Shown here: positions 1 through 9,230 of the stretch, in pieces
How the letters are laid out: each line of letters begins with the position of its first letter
Position numbering within the stretch: position 1 is the stretch's first letter
Assembly: GCF_004126535.1 (NCBI RefSeq)
Contig: NZ_PPCV01000002.1
Location: 124,001 to 188,000 of the forward strand
Direction of reading: 5' to 3'
DNA: 64,000 nucleotides
Origin: Propioniciclava flava
Lineage (GTDB): Bacteria > Actinomycetota > Actinomycetes > Propionibacteriales > Propionibacteriaceae
Position numbers and translations under genes: made by a program
The notes under the pieces: model-generated
What the model was told of the DNA's origin: nothing
The model's database searches: none
What the model saw: the letters and a program-made list of their open reading frames with translations, nothing else

Positions 1-822
1 GCGGTCTTGGCGACGGCGACCTTGGCGGCCGCGACGGTCGCCTTGATCCAATCCGCCTCGCTCGGGGCTGCCATGACGGTTGCGCTGCTGGGGCTTGCCG
101 TGGTGCTGGGCGTGGCTTTCGTGCTGGTGGAGCGGCGGACCGAGCACCCGATGGTGGAGCCGTCCCTGTTCGCTGATCGCGTGTTTAGCGGGGCGAACCT
201 CATGACGCTGCTCACCTATGCCGCGTTGGGGGCGATGTCGTTCTTCGTGACGTTGCAGTTGCAGATCACCGTCGGCTACGAACCGCTGCTGGCCGGGGTG
301 GCGTCCATGCCCATCACGGTGCTGATGATGGCGCTGGCGGCCAAAGGCGGCGAGTTGGGCACCAGGATCGGGCCTCGCATCCCGATGACGGTGGGCCCCC
401 TGTCGTGTGCGATCGGCGTCGCCTGGCTGTCGTTCGTGGACGCCTCGGACGCTGGCCTGGCGGGCTACCTGACGGCCGTCCTGCCCGGGCTGCTCGTGTT
501 CGGCCTGGGACTATGCCTGCTGGTCGCCCCACTGACGTCGACGGTGCTGGCCGCCGCTCCCGAGGGTTTTGCGGGGGTGGCGAGCGGGGTCAACAATGCG
601 GTGGCCCGTACCGGCACCCTGCTTGCTATCGCGGCGCTGCCTGCCGCGGTTGGCTTGGGCAGCGACTATCGGGATGCGGCCGTGTTCAGCCCCGGATACC
701 AACGGGCGATGCTGGTCTGTGCCGGGCTGCTGGTTCTGGGCGCGGTGGTGTCGTGGTGGGCGCTCCGAGCCGCGCCCGCTCCGAGTAGTGGAGCCGTCAG
801 TCGTGGGACGCTTCGGGGCTGA
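1..822 (+). CDS. MFS multidrug-type exporter, 3' part (start lies before the window)
   Basis: The window opens inside this reading frame, so the 5' half is missing. About 273 codons remain. They encode alternating hydrophobic stretches of about 20 residues separated by short basic loops, with an ERRTEHPMVEPSLF loop near residue 42. This pattern is typical of the second half of 14-segment DHA2 (EmrB/QacA-like) proton-driven efflux pumps. The substrate cannot be told. The protein probably sits in the cytoplasmic membrane and ends in a short basic tail. Its last 26 bp overlap the end of the convergent glnR gene. The family call is by recognition of the pattern, not by search. Confidence 0.75.
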   Translation, partial: AVLATATLAAATVALIQSASLGAAMTVALLGLAVVLGVAFVLVERRTEHPMVEPSLFADRVFSGANLMTLLTYAALGAMSFFVTLQLQITVGYEPLLAGVASMPITVLMMALAAKGGELGTRIGPRIPMTVGPLSCAIGVAWLSFVDASDAGLAGYLTAVLPGLLVFGLGLCLLVAPLTSTVLAAAPEGFAGVASGVNNAVARTGTLLAIAALPAAVGLGSDYRDAAVFSPGYQRAMLVCAGLLVLGAVVSWWALRAAPAPSSGAVSRGTLRG

Positions 823-1468
823 AGCGGTAGCCCACGTTGCGCACCGTCCCGATCAGCGACTCGTGCTCGACGCCGAGCTTGGCGCGCAGGCGACGCACGT
901 GGACGTCGACCGTCCGGGTGCCGCCGTAATAGTCGTAGCCCCACACGTCGGAGAGCAGCGTCTCGCGGGAGAACACGCGCCCGGGATGCTGCGCCAAGTA
1001 TTTGAGGAGTTCGAACTCGGTGTAGGTCAGATCGAGAGGTTGGCCATCGAGTGCCGCGTGGTAGGCGGCCTCGTCGATGGTCAGACCGCCCGCGTTCACG
1101 ATGCCCGGTTCGTCATCCTGGGAGATGGCGAGGCGGATGCGCGCATCGAACTCGGCTGGCCCGGCTGTTCCCACGACGATGTCGGCCACCCCCCACTCGG
1201 GGCTGATCGCGGCGAAGCCGCTCTCGCCAAGGACGAGGAGCACGGGAATCCTCGAGCCGGCCGCGCTGAGGAGCCGGCACATCTGGCGTGCCGTCGTCAG
1301 GTCGGCGCGGCCATCGACGACGACGAGGTCGACGCGCTGAGCTTCGGTGACGATGGAGGCATCCGGGAGCATCTCCACCACGGTGTGCGCCAACAGCGCC
1401 AATGCTGGAATGGCCGCCGCGCCGGGTGTGACGACGGCGTTGGGGCTGACCGCCAACACCCGCGCCAT
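797..1468 (-). CDS. glnR: GlnR-like OmpR-family nitrogen response regulator
   Basis: The 223-aa protein has an N-terminal receiver-like domain (about 1-110, Asp52 in VVVDGR) and a C-terminal winged-helix DNA-binding domain (about 125-218). The tract from YTEFELLKYLAQHPGRVF through GTRTVDVHVRRLRAKLG and IGTVRNVGYRF closely matches actinobacterial GlnR as I remember it, including the atypical ADLTTAR region of the receiver. GlnR is an orphan regulator without a cognate kinase that controls ammonium, nitrate and amino-acid assimilation. No kinase gene is adjacent here. A purine-rich SD lies just before the ATG, and a possible -10 (TAGAAT at 1500-1505, minus strand) overlaps the dtd stop codon, giving a leader of about 25-30 nt. 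It is 34 bp downstream of dtd. Confidence 0.92.
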   Translation of the reverse strand: MARVLAVSPNAVVTPGAAAIPALALLAHTVVEMLPDASIVTEAQRVDLVVVDGRADLTTARQMCRLLSAAGSRIPVLLVLGESGFAAISPEWGVADIVVGTAGPAEFDARIRLAISQDDEPGIVNAGGLTIDEAAYHAALDGQPLDLTYTEFELLKYLAQHPGRVFSRETLLSDVWGYDYYGGTRTVDVHVRRLRAKLGVEHESLIGTVRNVGYRFSPEASHD

Positions 1469-1502
1469 GGTTATCTCCGCCCCTCGTCAGTTCGCCCTGA
1501 TT

Positions 1503-1952
1503 CTACGACGATGAGGGGGTCTCCCACATGACACTGTCCAGAGTGAGCGTCACGGGGCCATCGTTGACGAGTTCGACGGCCATATCCGCGCCGAAAATGC
1601 CCTCTTCTACGTGCGCCCCGCGACGCCGCAGCGCGGCGACGAAGGACGCCACGAGCGGCTCACTGACCGGACGCGGCGCTGCAGCGCTCCAGGAGGGACG
1701 CCGCCCTTTGCGCACGTCCGCGTACAGGGTGAACTGACTGATGACGAGCAGCGGCGCGCCGACGTCGGCGGCGGAGCGTTCCCCCTCGAGGATGCGCAGC
1801 CCCCACAGCTTGTCGGCCAGTCGGTCGGCGTCGGCATCGGTGTCGGTGTGGGTGACGCCGATGAGGACGCACAGCCCCGGACCGATTGCGCCGACCACCT
1901 CGCCGTCGACGCTGACACTCGCTCGCGTGACGCGCTGCACCACCAGCCGCAT
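1503..1952 (-). CDS. dtd: D-aminoacyl-tRNA deacylase
   Basis: The enzyme hydrolyses D-amino acids mischarged on tRNA. The 149-aa product begins [13 protein letters not shown] and carries both family signatures: the SQFTLYAD motif near the middle and [11 protein letters not shown] near the C-terminus. The open frame extends upstream to 2243, but ATG 1952 is preceded by a GGAGGGG ribosome-binding site and gives the usual family length of about 145 residues, so I take it as the start. Divergent from the FABP-like gene and followed on the same strand by glnR. Confidence 0.93.
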   Translation of the reverse strand: MRLVVQRVTRASVSVDGEVVGAIGPGLCVLIGVTHTDTDADADRLADKLWGLRILEGERSAADVGAPLLVISQFTLYADVRKGRRPSWSAAAPRPVSEPLVASFVAALRRRGAHVEEGIFGADMAVELVNDGPVTLTLDSVMWETPSSS

Positions 1953-2084
1953 GAGCCCCTCCGCAGGGTTCGGGGGCGGGGGCGTCCCGCCCGGGACTCC
2001 CACACCCTGCCACGAGCCGCCTCGTGGAAGAAAGCGGGAGCGGCTAGCGTTGCTGTAGTTCAGAACGGAACCGCAGGAGGCGTC

Positions 2085-2579
2085 ATGATCGAAATCCCAT
2101 CCGACATCAACCCCGCTTTGGCCGGTTTGGCTTGGTTGCGTGGCCGGTGGGAGGGCCGTGGGTTCCGCGAGTGGCCCGGCGAGGAGAAGATCGAGTTTGG
2201 CGTGCAGATCGACTTCGCTGAGAACGGCGCCGACTACCTGCATTATCTAGCGCAGTTCTTCACCCTGGACGCTGAGGGCACCCCGATGGAGCCCCTCACC
2301 ATCGAGACGGGCTTTTGGCGCGCCGACATGGACGCGAAGGTGGACGTGGTGATGTGCAGCCCGGAGGGCTACGCGGAGATCTGGTACGGCGATGTGCAGC
2401 CCGGCCGCCTCGATCTGACCACCGACGTGGTGGTGCGCTCCCCGCGCGCCCAGGTCGAATACACCGCGGGCCGCCGTCTGTACGGTCTGGTCGACGGCAA
2501 CCTGATGTACAGCTTCGATCGGGCCACGAGCGAGGAGTCGCTGCGGCCGTTCATGTGGGCGACGCTGAGGAAGGCATGA
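2085..2579 (+). CDS. Nitrobindin/FABP-like heme-binding domain protein
   Basis: A 164-aa cytoplasmic protein starting at ATG 2085 behind a perfect AGGAGG (2075-2080). It matches the actinobacterial FABP-like/THAP4-type family (ten-stranded beta-barrel that binds ferric heme and interacts with NO or peroxynitrite): [15 protein letters not shown] near the N-terminus, an ETGFWR motif in the middle and a C-terminal MWATLRKA. The stop overlaps the start of the next gene (ATGA), so the two are translationally coupled. The family is recognised from motifs; heme binding is inferred. A -10-like TAGCGT at 2044-2049 would give a leader of roughly 30 nt. Confidence 0.85.
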   Translation: MIEIPSDINPALAGLAWLRGRWEGRGFREWPGEEKIEFGVQIDFAENGADYLHYLAQFFTLDAEGTPMEPLTIETGFWRADMDAKVDVVMCSPEGYAEIWYGDVQPGRLDLTTDVVVRSPRAQVEYTAGRRLYGLVDGNLMYSFDRATSEESLRPFMWATLRKA

Positions 2580-3493
2580 CCGAAGTCCGGCACACCGAAG
2601 GCCCCGACGCGGGTGCCGTGTGGCACTACGGGGATCCGCTGCGCGAGCAGCGCAAGCTCACGGCCGGGGAAGCCTCCGTGGACCTGTCACACCTGCCGAT
2701 GTTCACGGTGTCCGGGCCGGATCGGCTCACGTGGCTGCATGCGTTGTCCAGCCAGGCGTTCGAGGGGCTCGCTCCCGGGGTCGAGGTGAGCGCCTACATC
2801 CTTGATCCCCAAGGCCACGTTGAGCACGCCTTCGCGGGCGTCGACGACGGTGAAACGTTCTGGGCCTTCGCCGAGCCTGGGCACCTCGACGCCTTGCTGG
2901 CGCACTTGACCCGCATGGTGTTCGCGTCCCGGGTCGAGGTGGCCGACGTGAGCGCCGCGTGGGCGCTGATCGGCGGCGCGGACGGCGTCCGCCGGGTGCC
3001 GCGCACCGCCCTGGAAGCGGAGTTGGGTGACACGCGGGCCGGAACGTGGGCGTCCGAGGCGCTGCGCATCGCCGCCGGGCGTCCGCGGCCCTTCCTGGAC
3101 GCCGACGAGAAGGCGATCCCCAATGAACTCGCCAACCCGGAGGGTGACCTGCTGGGGGAGTCGGTGCACCTGAAGAAGGGTTGCTACCGGGGCCAGGAGA
3201 CGGTCGCGCGGGTTCACACGCTGGGGCGTCCGCCGCGTCGGCTGACGCTGCTGCACCTCGACGGCTCGGCCGAGCGGTTGCCCGAGGTGGGCGCCGAGGT
3301 GCTGGCCGGGGAGAAGGTCGTGGGCCGCATGGGTACCTCGGCGATCCATTACGAACTGGGCCCGATTGGTTTGGCGCTCCTGAAACGCAATACGCCTCTT
3401 GACGCCCCCCTGACGGTCGCGGGCATCGCCGCGTCCCAGGAGGTTGTCGTTGATCCCGACGCTGGCCTGCACGTGCGCCCGGTCTTGCGCTGA
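2576..3493 (+). CDS. ygfZ: YgfZ/GcvT-domain folate-binding protein
   Basis: The 305-aa protein carries the YgfZ hallmark KGCYRGQE, with the conserved Cys at residue 203. YgfZ proteins are tetrahydrofolate-binding paralogues of the glycine-cleavage T protein that help make or repair iron-sulfur clusters. The N-terminal part (residues about 10-200) is the GcvT-like fold, followed by a small C-terminal beta domain. ATG 2576 overlaps the stop of the FABP-like gene by 4 nt, which supports a shared operon and perhaps a shared role in oxidative or nitrosative stress. Confidence 0.92.
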   Translation: MTEVRHTEGPDAGAVWHYGDPLREQRKLTAGEASVDLSHLPMFTVSGPDRLTWLHALSSQAFEGLAPGVEVSAYILDPQGHVEHAFAGVDDGETFWAFAEPGHLDALLAHLTRMVFASRVEVADVSAAWALIGGADGVRRVPRTALEAELGDTRAGTWASEALRIAAGRPRPFLDADEKAIPNELANPEGDLLGESVHLKKGCYRGQETVARVHTLGRPPRRLTLLHLDGSAERLPEVGAEVLAGEKVVGRMGTSAIHYELGPIGLALLKRNTPLDAPLTVAGIAASQEVVVDPDAGLHVRPVLR

Positions 3494-3529
3494 GCGGTCA
3501 GGCTCTGTCCTCCGTTGCGCGATGGCCGC

Positions 3530-3535
3530 TAGGGT
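3530..3535 (+). promoter_or_regulatory. -10 hexamer TAGGGT, leaderless type
   Basis: TAGGGT ends 7 nt before ATG 3543, the spacing expected when transcription begins at the start codon. No SD precedes this ATG. It also argues for 3543 rather than an upstream in-frame start. Confidence 0.55.
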
Positions 3536-3542
3536 CGGTCAG

Positions 3543-3938
3543 ATGAACGGGAATCCTGCGGAGATCACCCAACGGCTGATCGTCGGACTCGGGCTCCAGT
3601 GTGCGGTGCTGCTCCCGTTTGTGGTCATCGGGGCGCTGCTGATGGGTGTCCGGGGTTGGGGTGTGGCCGCTCTGGGAGGGGCCGCAGTGGGGATCGTGGT
3701 GATCCTGGGTGTGGGTGAACTCCTGGGGCTCCCCCGCACGGTCGCCTTGTGGGTGAGGCCTATCGTCACCCTCGTTGTGCTTGTCCCGGTCGTGGTGCTG
3801 GTGAAGCCGGACGTGGACCCGGTTGTGTTGGTGGCGATCGGTGTGCTCGTCAGCGTGGTCACCTCCTGGCTGTGGGCACGGCCGGTGGGCAGACAGGCCC
3901 GCCGGACGTCACCGGGGCAGGGCCAGGACGTCCCCTGA
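3543..3938 (+). CDS. Small integral membrane protein of unknown function
   Basis: I do not recognise the family. The 131-aa product has about four hydrophobic segments (roughly residues 12-32, 37-57, 66-84 and 90-108) and a basic, polar C-terminus of about 20 residues. The start is set by the -10 hexamer 7 nt upstream. An in-frame extension upstream to 3444 exists but would run into the ygfZ-like gene. Nothing in the neighbourhood gives a role. Confidence 0.65.
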   Translation: MNGNPAEITQRLIVGLGLQCAVLLPFVVIGALLMGVRGWGVAALGGAAVGIVVILGVGELLGLPRTVALWVRPIVTLVVLVPVVVLVKPDVDPVVLVAIGVLVSVVTSWLWARPVGRQARRTSPGQGQDVP

Positions 3939-3959
3939 TGTGTCACGCGCTTAACCTCC

Positions 3960-3965
3960 TAGGCT
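3960..3965 (+). promoter_or_regulatory. -10 hexamer TAGGCT, leaderless type
   Basis: TAGGCT ends 6 nt before GTG 3972 of the GTPase gene. There is no SD in the gap. Confidence 0.5.
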
Positions 3966-3971
3966 GAGCGC

Positions 3972-5096
3972 GTGACGCAGTTCTTCACCGAGTCGTTCCG
4001 GTCCGAGTTCGACAAGCAGGCCTCCCTCATGGGGCGGTTCAACCTGGGCGTGTTCGGCAAGACGGGCGTGGGAAAGTCGACGCTCATCAACGCCGTGTTC
4101 GGCGAGGAGGTCGCTGCCACGGGCATCGGCGAACCGGTCACCCAGGATTCGCACCTCTACGTCGGCATTCATGGCACGCTCGGGCTCATCGACACTCGTG
4201 GTGTGGAGATCGGCCGCGACGACAAGGCCCTCATCAAAGACATCAAGGGCTTCGTCGCGCAACAACGCAGGCTTCCGCTGCCCGAGCAGATGCACGCTGC
4301 CTGGTATTGCGTGCGGGCTTTGGATCGCCGCTTCGAAGATTCCGAGGCCGAGGTCATCAAGACTTTGGCGGCCCTCGACGTGCCCGTCGTCCTCGTGTTC
4401 ACCCAGGTCCCTTCCCGCAACGGCGTCCTGCACCCTGACGCCGAGGCGCTCGCGCGGCACATCGTCTCCTTGAACCTGCCCATCGTGGGCGGACGCCCGT
4501 TCCCCACCAACGCTTTGAGGGATCCCTTCACGGATCAGCCGCCCCACGGCTTGGTGGAGTTACTGAACGCCACCTTTCTGGTTGTCCCAGATGCGGTCCA
4601 CGCAGCTCTTGCCGCCGCGCAAAAAATCGATCTGGACGCCAAAGCGCGACAAGCAAACCGGGCGATAGGCGCCGCCGTCGGTGGAGCAGCCGCGGCGGCG
4701 GCCGTTCCGATCCCGTTCAGTTCGGCGGCGATCCTCGTTCCCTTGCAGTTGGGGATGATGGCCCGGATCGCCCAGCTCTACAGCATCCCCTTCGACCGTG
4801 CTGCGCTCATGGCCGTGGCGTCCACCTCGATCGCCACGACGGCGGGACGGTCGGCCGCCACCGGGCTGCTCCAGCTCATCCCCGGGGCGGGCACGATCGC
4901 GGGCGGGGCGATCAACGCCTCAGTGGCCTCGGGCTTCACCTTGGCGATGGGCCAGTCGTGGCTGGCAGTGTGCCAGCGCATCACGGCCGGTCAACTCGGT
5001 GCGATCGGGGAGGCACTGGACTCATCGGCGGTGAAGGCGCTGTTCGAGGAGGAGTTCCGTAAGCGCGCCCCGCGGGTGCGGCGTGAGCGCCCCTGA
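3972..5096 (+). CDS. Era-like GTPase with DUF697-type C-terminal domain
   Basis: The 374-aa protein has a P-loop GKTGVGKST at residues 29-37, a DTRG switch motif and a hydrophobic, Ala/Gly-rich C-terminal half (about 225-345) resembling the DUF697/YcjF domain that associates with membranes. Such proteins bind and hydrolyse GTP, but their cellular role is poorly known. The G4 position reads FTQVP, not a clean NKxD, so guanine specificity is less certain. GTG at 3972 is the start, supported by the -10 at 3960. It is followed by a strong hairpin shared with typA. Confidence 0.8.
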   Translation: MTQFFTESFRSEFDKQASLMGRFNLGVFGKTGVGKSTLINAVFGEEVAATGIGEPVTQDSHLYVGIHGTLGLIDTRGVEIGRDDKALIKDIKGFVAQQRRLPLPEQMHAAWYCVRALDRRFEDSEAEVIKTLAALDVPVVLVFTQVPSRNGVLHPDAEALARHIVSLNLPIVGGRPFPTNALRDPFTDQPPHGLVELLNATFLVVPDAVHAALAAAQKIDLDAKARQANRAIGAAVGGAAAAAAVPIPFSSAAILVPLQLGMMARIAQLYSIPFDRAALMAVASTSIATTAGRSAATGLLQLIPGAGTIAGGAINASVASGFTLAMGQSWLAVCQRITAGQLGAIGEALDSSAVKALFEEEFRKRAPRVRRERP

Positions 5097-5181
5097 CGCG
5101 CGATCAACGCCGCGAACGTGGAGTGATCGCGGCCTGCGAACAGCATGAGATGCTGCTCCGCAACCGCTACGCACATGATGC

Positions 5182-5220
5182 GTGAGGGGGCCGCACTCAC
5201 GACGAGTGCGGCCCCCTCAC
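5182..5220. terminator. Bidirectional hairpin terminator between the GTPase gene and typA
   Basis: A perfect 17-bp inverted repeat (arms 5182-5198 and 5204-5220, 5-nt loop) lies between two convergent genes. There is no U-tract on the plus strand, so it may act as a GC-rich I-shaped or Rho-assisted terminator. Confidence 0.8.
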
Positions 5221-5228
5221 ACCATCGT

Positions 5229-7091
5229 TCAGTCCCTCTTGGCGCGGTTGCGGGTGCGGGCCCGCTCGTTGGCGTCCAGGATGGTCTTCCGGATCCGCAC
5301 GGCCTCAGGGGTGACCTCCAGGCACTCGTCGGCGCGGCAGAACTCCAAAGCCTGTTCCAGCGAGTACTTGCGGGCCGGGATGAGACGCTCAAGTTCGTCA
5401 CCGGTGGCCGAGCGCACGTTGGTGAGCTTCTTCTCCTTGGTGGGGTTGACGTCCATGTCGTCGGGGCGGGCGTTCTCGCCGACGATCATGCCCTCATAGA
5501 CCTGCTCGGTCGGGGAGACGAACATGACGCCGCGTTCCTGCAGGTTGAACAGGGCGTACGCGGTGACCGAGCCCATGCGGTCGGCGACCAGCGAGCCCGT
5601 CGTCCGGGTCTTGATCTCGCCCGCCCAGGGTTCGTAGCCCTCGAACACGTGGTTCATGATGCCGGTGCCGCGGGTCTCGGTCAGGAACTCGGTGCGGAAC
5701 CCGATCAGGCCGCGCGCCGGGACGACGAACTCCAAGCGCACCCAGCCGGTGCCGTGGTTGATCATCTGCTCCATGCGGCCCTTGCGGGTGCCCATGAGCT
5801 GAGTGACGGTGCCGAGGTGCTCCTCGGGGACGTCCACGGTGAGGCGCTCGACCGGTTCTTGGGTCTTGCCATTGATCTCGCGCAGCAGCACCTCAGGCTT
5901 GCCGACGGTCAACTCGAAGCCCTCGCGGCGCATCATCTCCACCAGGACGGCCAACTGGAGTTCGCCACGACCCTGAACCTCCCAGGTGTCGGGGCGGTCG
6001 GTGTTGTTGACCTTGATCGACACGTTGCCGATGAGTTCTTGGTCCAGCCGGGCGCGCAGCAGGCGAGCGGTCAGCTTCTTGCCCGAGCGGCCCGCGAGCG
6101 GAGAGGTGTTGATGCCGATCGTCATCGAGATCGACGGCTCGTCCACGTGGATCAACGGCAGCGGACGCGGGTCGGCGGGATCCGACAGCGTCTCACCGAT
6201 GGTGATCTCCGGGATGCCCGCGATGGCGACGATGTCGCCGGGGCCAGCCGAATCCGCCGGAACCCGCTCCAGGGCGTTCGTGATCAGCAGTTCGGACAGC
6301 TTGACGTTTTGCACGGTGCCGTCGCGACGGATCCACGCCACCTGCTGGCCCCGCTTGATCGTGCCCTCGACGATGCGGCACAACGCGAGACGACCCAGGT
6401 AGGGGGAGGAATCGAGGTTGGTGACGTGCGCCTGCAGGGGGGCGCCCTCGGTGTAGGTGGGGGCGGGAATCGTCTCCATGATGACCTCGAACAAAGCCTC
6501 GAGGTTGTCTTCATCGGGCATGCCACCATCGGCGGGCTGGTTGCGGGACGCGCGACCGGCCTTGGCTGCGGCGAAGATGATCGGGAAGTCGAGCAGTTCG
6601 GCCTGCTCGTCGTCCACGAGATCCATGAACAGGGCGTACACCTCGTCGACGACCTCGCTGATGCGGGCGTCGGCGCGGTCGACCTTGTTGATGACGACGA
6701 TGATCGGCAGCTTCTTGGCCAGCGCCTTACGCAGCACGAAGCGCGTCTGGGGCAGGGGGCCTTCGGAGGCGTCCACGAGAAGGACGACACCGTCGACCAT
6801 CTCCAAGCCGCGCTCAACCTCGCCACCGAAATCGGCGTGGCCGGGGGTGTCGATGATGTTGACGGTCACCTGGTGACCGTTCGCCATCGTGTGCTCGACG
6901 GCGGTGTTCTTCGCGAGAATGGTGATGCCCTTCTCGCGTTCGAGATCCATCGAATCCATGACGCGGTTCTCGACGTCCTGGTTTTCGCGGAAGGCGCCGG
7001 ACTGCCACAGCATGGCGTCCACCAAGGTGGTCTTGCCGTGATCGACGTGGGCGATGATGGCGACGTTGCGCAGATCAGCGCGTGTGGGCAT
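5229..7091 (-). CDS. typA: Ribosome-associated GTPase TypA/BipA
   Basis: The 620-aa protein begins with the translational GTPase G1 motif AHVDHGKTT (residues 14-22), followed by DTPGHADF (G3), NKVDR (G4), EF-G-like domains and a C-terminal BipA domain with [10 protein letters not shown]. TypA is a ribosome-binding translation factor needed for ribosome assembly and growth under stress or cold. Full length. The leader (7092-7131) is about 40 nt and contains a small CCGAAGG/TTTCGG hairpin; a TAGGAT hexamer at 7126-7131 (minus strand) is a likely -10. Confidence 0.96.
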   Translation of the reverse strand: MPTRADLRNVAIIAHVDHGKTTLVDAMLWQSGAFRENQDVENRVMDSMDLEREKGITILAKNTAVEHTMANGHQVTVNIIDTPGHADFGGEVERGLEMVDGVVLLVDASEGPLPQTRFVLRKALAKKLPIIVVINKVDRADARISEVVDEVYALFMDLVDDEQAELLDFPIIFAAAKAGRASRNQPADGGMPDEDNLEALFEVIMETIPAPTYTEGAPLQAHVTNLDSSPYLGRLALCRIVEGTIKRGQQVAWIRRDGTVQNVKLSELLITNALERVPADSAGPGDIVAIAGIPEITIGETLSDPADPRPLPLIHVDEPSISMTIGINTSPLAGRSGKKLTARLLRARLDQELIGNVSIKVNNTDRPDTWEVQGRGELQLAVLVEMMRREGFELTVGKPEVLLREINGKTQEPVERLTVDVPEEHLGTVTQLMGTRKGRMEQMINHGTGWVRLEFVVPARGLIGFRTEFLTETRGTGIMNHVFEGYEPWAGEIKTRTTGSLVADRMGSVTAYALFNLQERGVMFVSPTEQVYEGMIVGENARPDDMDVNPTKEKKLTNVRSATGDELERLIPARKYSLEQALEFCRADECLEVTPEAVRIRKTILDANERARTRNRAKRD

Positions 7092-7190
7092 GCAGGACTC
7101 CGAAACCTTCGGTGGATTGACGCTTAATCCTACGCACCGGGACGCCCCGAGCGTTAATGCCCCCTTGCCGCGCCCCGCGGACGAGACGAA

Positions 7191-7232
7191 GCCGCGCCCG
7201 CGGCGTCCACGTTCGGACGCCGCGGGCGCGGC
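7191..7232. terminator. Hairpin terminator downstream of the amino-acid permease
   Basis: A perfect 18-bp GC-rich stem (7191-7208 with 7215-7232) and a 6-nt loop lie 13 bp past the permease stop, between it and the typA promoter on the same strand. Confidence 0.8.
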
Positions 7233-7244
7233 CCTGATCGGGGG

Positions 7245-8741
7245 TCAGTGGTTCTCGCCCACGGCCTTCTTCAGGTCGTGGGGGAGTTCCACCCCGGTCT
7301 GGACGCGCGAGTGATGCCCGGACCACACGAAGTAGATCACCAGCCCGATCGCGAGCCACACCAGGAAGCGGATCCACGTCTCCACCGAGAGGTTCAGCAT
7401 CAGGTAGAGGCAGATCGCCGCGGAGATGATCGGCAGCACCGGGGAGAACGGCACCTTGAACGTTCGGGGGATGTCGGGGCGCTTCTTGCGCAGCACCGGG
7501 ATGCCGATCGACACGAGCACGAACGCGCTCAGCGTGCCGATGTTGACCATCTCCTCCAGCATGCCGACCGGCGTCAGGCCGGCGATCAGCGCGCACACCA
7601 CGGTGACGATGGCGGTGATGCGGGCCGGCGTCCGGTGCACCGGGTGCACCTTGGCCAGGCTCATCGGCAGCAGGTTGTCGCGCGACATCGCGAAGATGAT
7701 GCGGGTGGCGCCGACGAGCAGGGTGAGCACGACGGTGGTCAGGCCAGCGACGGCACCCGCCGAGATGAGCGTGGCCATCCAACCCTGCCCGTGGAACACG
7801 AACGCGTTGGCCAGCGCCGCCGCGGGGTCCAGATCCTTGTAGGAAACCATGCCGGTCACCACGAGCGCGACGGCGCAGTACAGGACGGTGCAGATGATCA
7901 GCGTGGCGATGATGCCGATGGGCAGGTCGCGCTGGGGTCGCTTGGTCTCCTCGGCGGTGGTCGCCACGACGTCGAAGCCGATGTAGGCGAAGAACACCAG
8001 CGAGGCGCCGGCGATGACGCCGCCCCACCCGAACGCCATGGGGGTCGCGCCGCCCAGGGCCTGCAGCAGCGGCTGCGTCCAGCCGGTGACGGCCTCGGTG
8101 GCCTGCGGTTCCGGCACGAAGGGGGTGTAGTTGGCCGGGTTGATGAACTGCAGGCCGGCCACGATGACGAACAGCACGATGAAGAGCTTCAGGGCGACCA
8201 GCACCATGTTGACCCGCATCGACTCCTTGATGCCGAACCCGACCAGCATGCCGAGCACGCAGACCAGCAGCACGGCCGGGAGATCGACCACGCCGCCGTA
8301 CGCGACCTGCTCGGGAATGATAATTCCGAAGTTTTCAAGGAATACGCCCAGATAGGCGCTCCATCCTTGCGCCACAACGGACGCACCGAGGAACATTTCC
8401 AGGATCAGATCCCAGCCGATGATCCAGGCGAAGAACTCGCCCAGCGAGGCGTAGCTGAACGTGTAGGCCGACCCCGAGACCGGGACGGTGGAGGCGAACT
8501 CCGCATAACACATCGCTGCCAGGCCGCAGCAGATCGCCGCGAGCACGAAGCTGAGCACGATCGCGGGGCCGGTCATGGTGTGCGCGACGCGCCCGGTCAG
8601 CGTGAAGATGCCGGCGCCGATCACCACGCCGACGCCGAAGACGGTCAGGTCGAGGGCCGTGAGCGACTTCTTGAGCTGGTATTCGGGCTCGTCGGTGTCG
8701 GCGATCGATTGCTCGATGCTCTTGGTGCGCAGTAGATCCAT
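7245..8741 (-). CDS. APC-superfamily amino-acid permease (CAT type)
   Basis: A 498-aa integral membrane protein with about 12 or more hydrophobic segments. It starts with a short charged tail, then LTVFGVGVVIGAGIFTLTG, the TM1 signature of the cationic amino-acid transporter (CAT/YfnA) branch of the APC superfamily, and retains the YAEFASTVPVSGSAYTF motif of TM3. Substrate is probably one or more amino acids, exact identity unknown. ATG 8741 follows an AGGAG. The gene is monocistronic, with its own terminator and a long 5' region. Confidence 0.9.
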   Translation of the reverse strand: MDLLRTKSIEQSIADTDEPEYQLKKSLTALDLTVFGVGVVIGAGIFTLTGRVAHTMTGPAIVLSFVLAAICCGLAAMCYAEFASTVPVSGSAYTFSYASLGEFFAWIIGWDLILEMFLGASVVAQGWSAYLGVFLENFGIIIPEQVAYGGVVDLPAVLLVCVLGMLVGFGIKESMRVNMVLVALKLFIVLFVIVAGLQFINPANYTPFVPEPQATEAVTGWTQPLLQALGGATPMAFGWGGVIAGASLVFFAYIGFDVVATTAEETKRPQRDLPIGIIATLIICTVLYCAVALVVTGMVSYKDLDPAAALANAFVFHGQGWMATLISAGAVAGLTTVVLTLLVGATRIIFAMSRDNLLPMSLAKVHPVHRTPARITAIVTVVCALIAGLTPVGMLEEMVNIGTLSAFVLVSIGIPVLRKKRPDIPRTFKVPFSPVLPIISAAICLYLMLNLSVETWIRFLVWLAIGLVIYFVWSGHHSRVQTGVELPHDLKKAVGENH

Positions 8742-9230
8742 GGCTGCTCCTGGTGCGTCCGGCGTCGGGGTGCGGGTTGAAAATACCCTGCTCGGGGCTG
8801 ATCCGCAGCTTCTTGTGCGAGGTGGCTCGCCATGGTGGGGTGTCGGGTTATCTCTGCTTCGTCGGCGGATTCCCCGCGCTGGGGTTCGGGAGGGTAACCG
8901 CGTGCGGGCTAGGGGAGTCGCTCGCGGGTGACGGCTTTACGCCAAGATTCATGGTGGGGGTGCGGGTTGCCGCTTGGTATTGTGCCAAATGATGCTTGGT
9001 GCGGTGAAAACAGCATTTCTTGAGGGTGCGTGTTCGCTTTCGAGGCGAGGGGTATTCCGGGGTGGTGCTCGCGTGAGAAGCGCGGTGGCCTGCTCACGTG
9101 CCACCCCTCACCGACGCCGCTGCCTGGCCGCAGACCTGCAGGCTCCGAGTCGGGGTGCGGGCGGGGTTTCCCGTTCGGCTTCTCGTCACTGACGGGGCAG
9201 GATCAGGGCCAACTGTGAAAAGATCGCGGC
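8742..9230. other. 489-bp intergenic region between divergent permease and rmlA genes
   Basis: I find no convincing gene. The region is somewhat richer in A+T near 8980-9030 and holds three copies of GGGGTGCGGG (8767-8776, 8957-8966, 9152-9161), the first two extended by TTG, spaced about 190 and 195 bp. A TTGG-N7-CCAA dyad is at about 8976-8990. It must contain the promoters of both flanking genes; an AAAGAT hexamer ends 6 nt before rmlA. Confidence 0.5.

Noticed and set aside
5145-7127. 660-aa plus-strand open frame opposite typA
   Set aside because: It is the antisense shadow of typA; composition is Asp/Gly/Arg/Val-rich with no domain, as expected opposite a high-GC gene.
7248-8735. 495-aa plus-strand open frame opposite the amino-acid permease
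   Set aside because: Antisense shadow rich in His, Asp and Arg; the minus strand encodes a clear APC permease.
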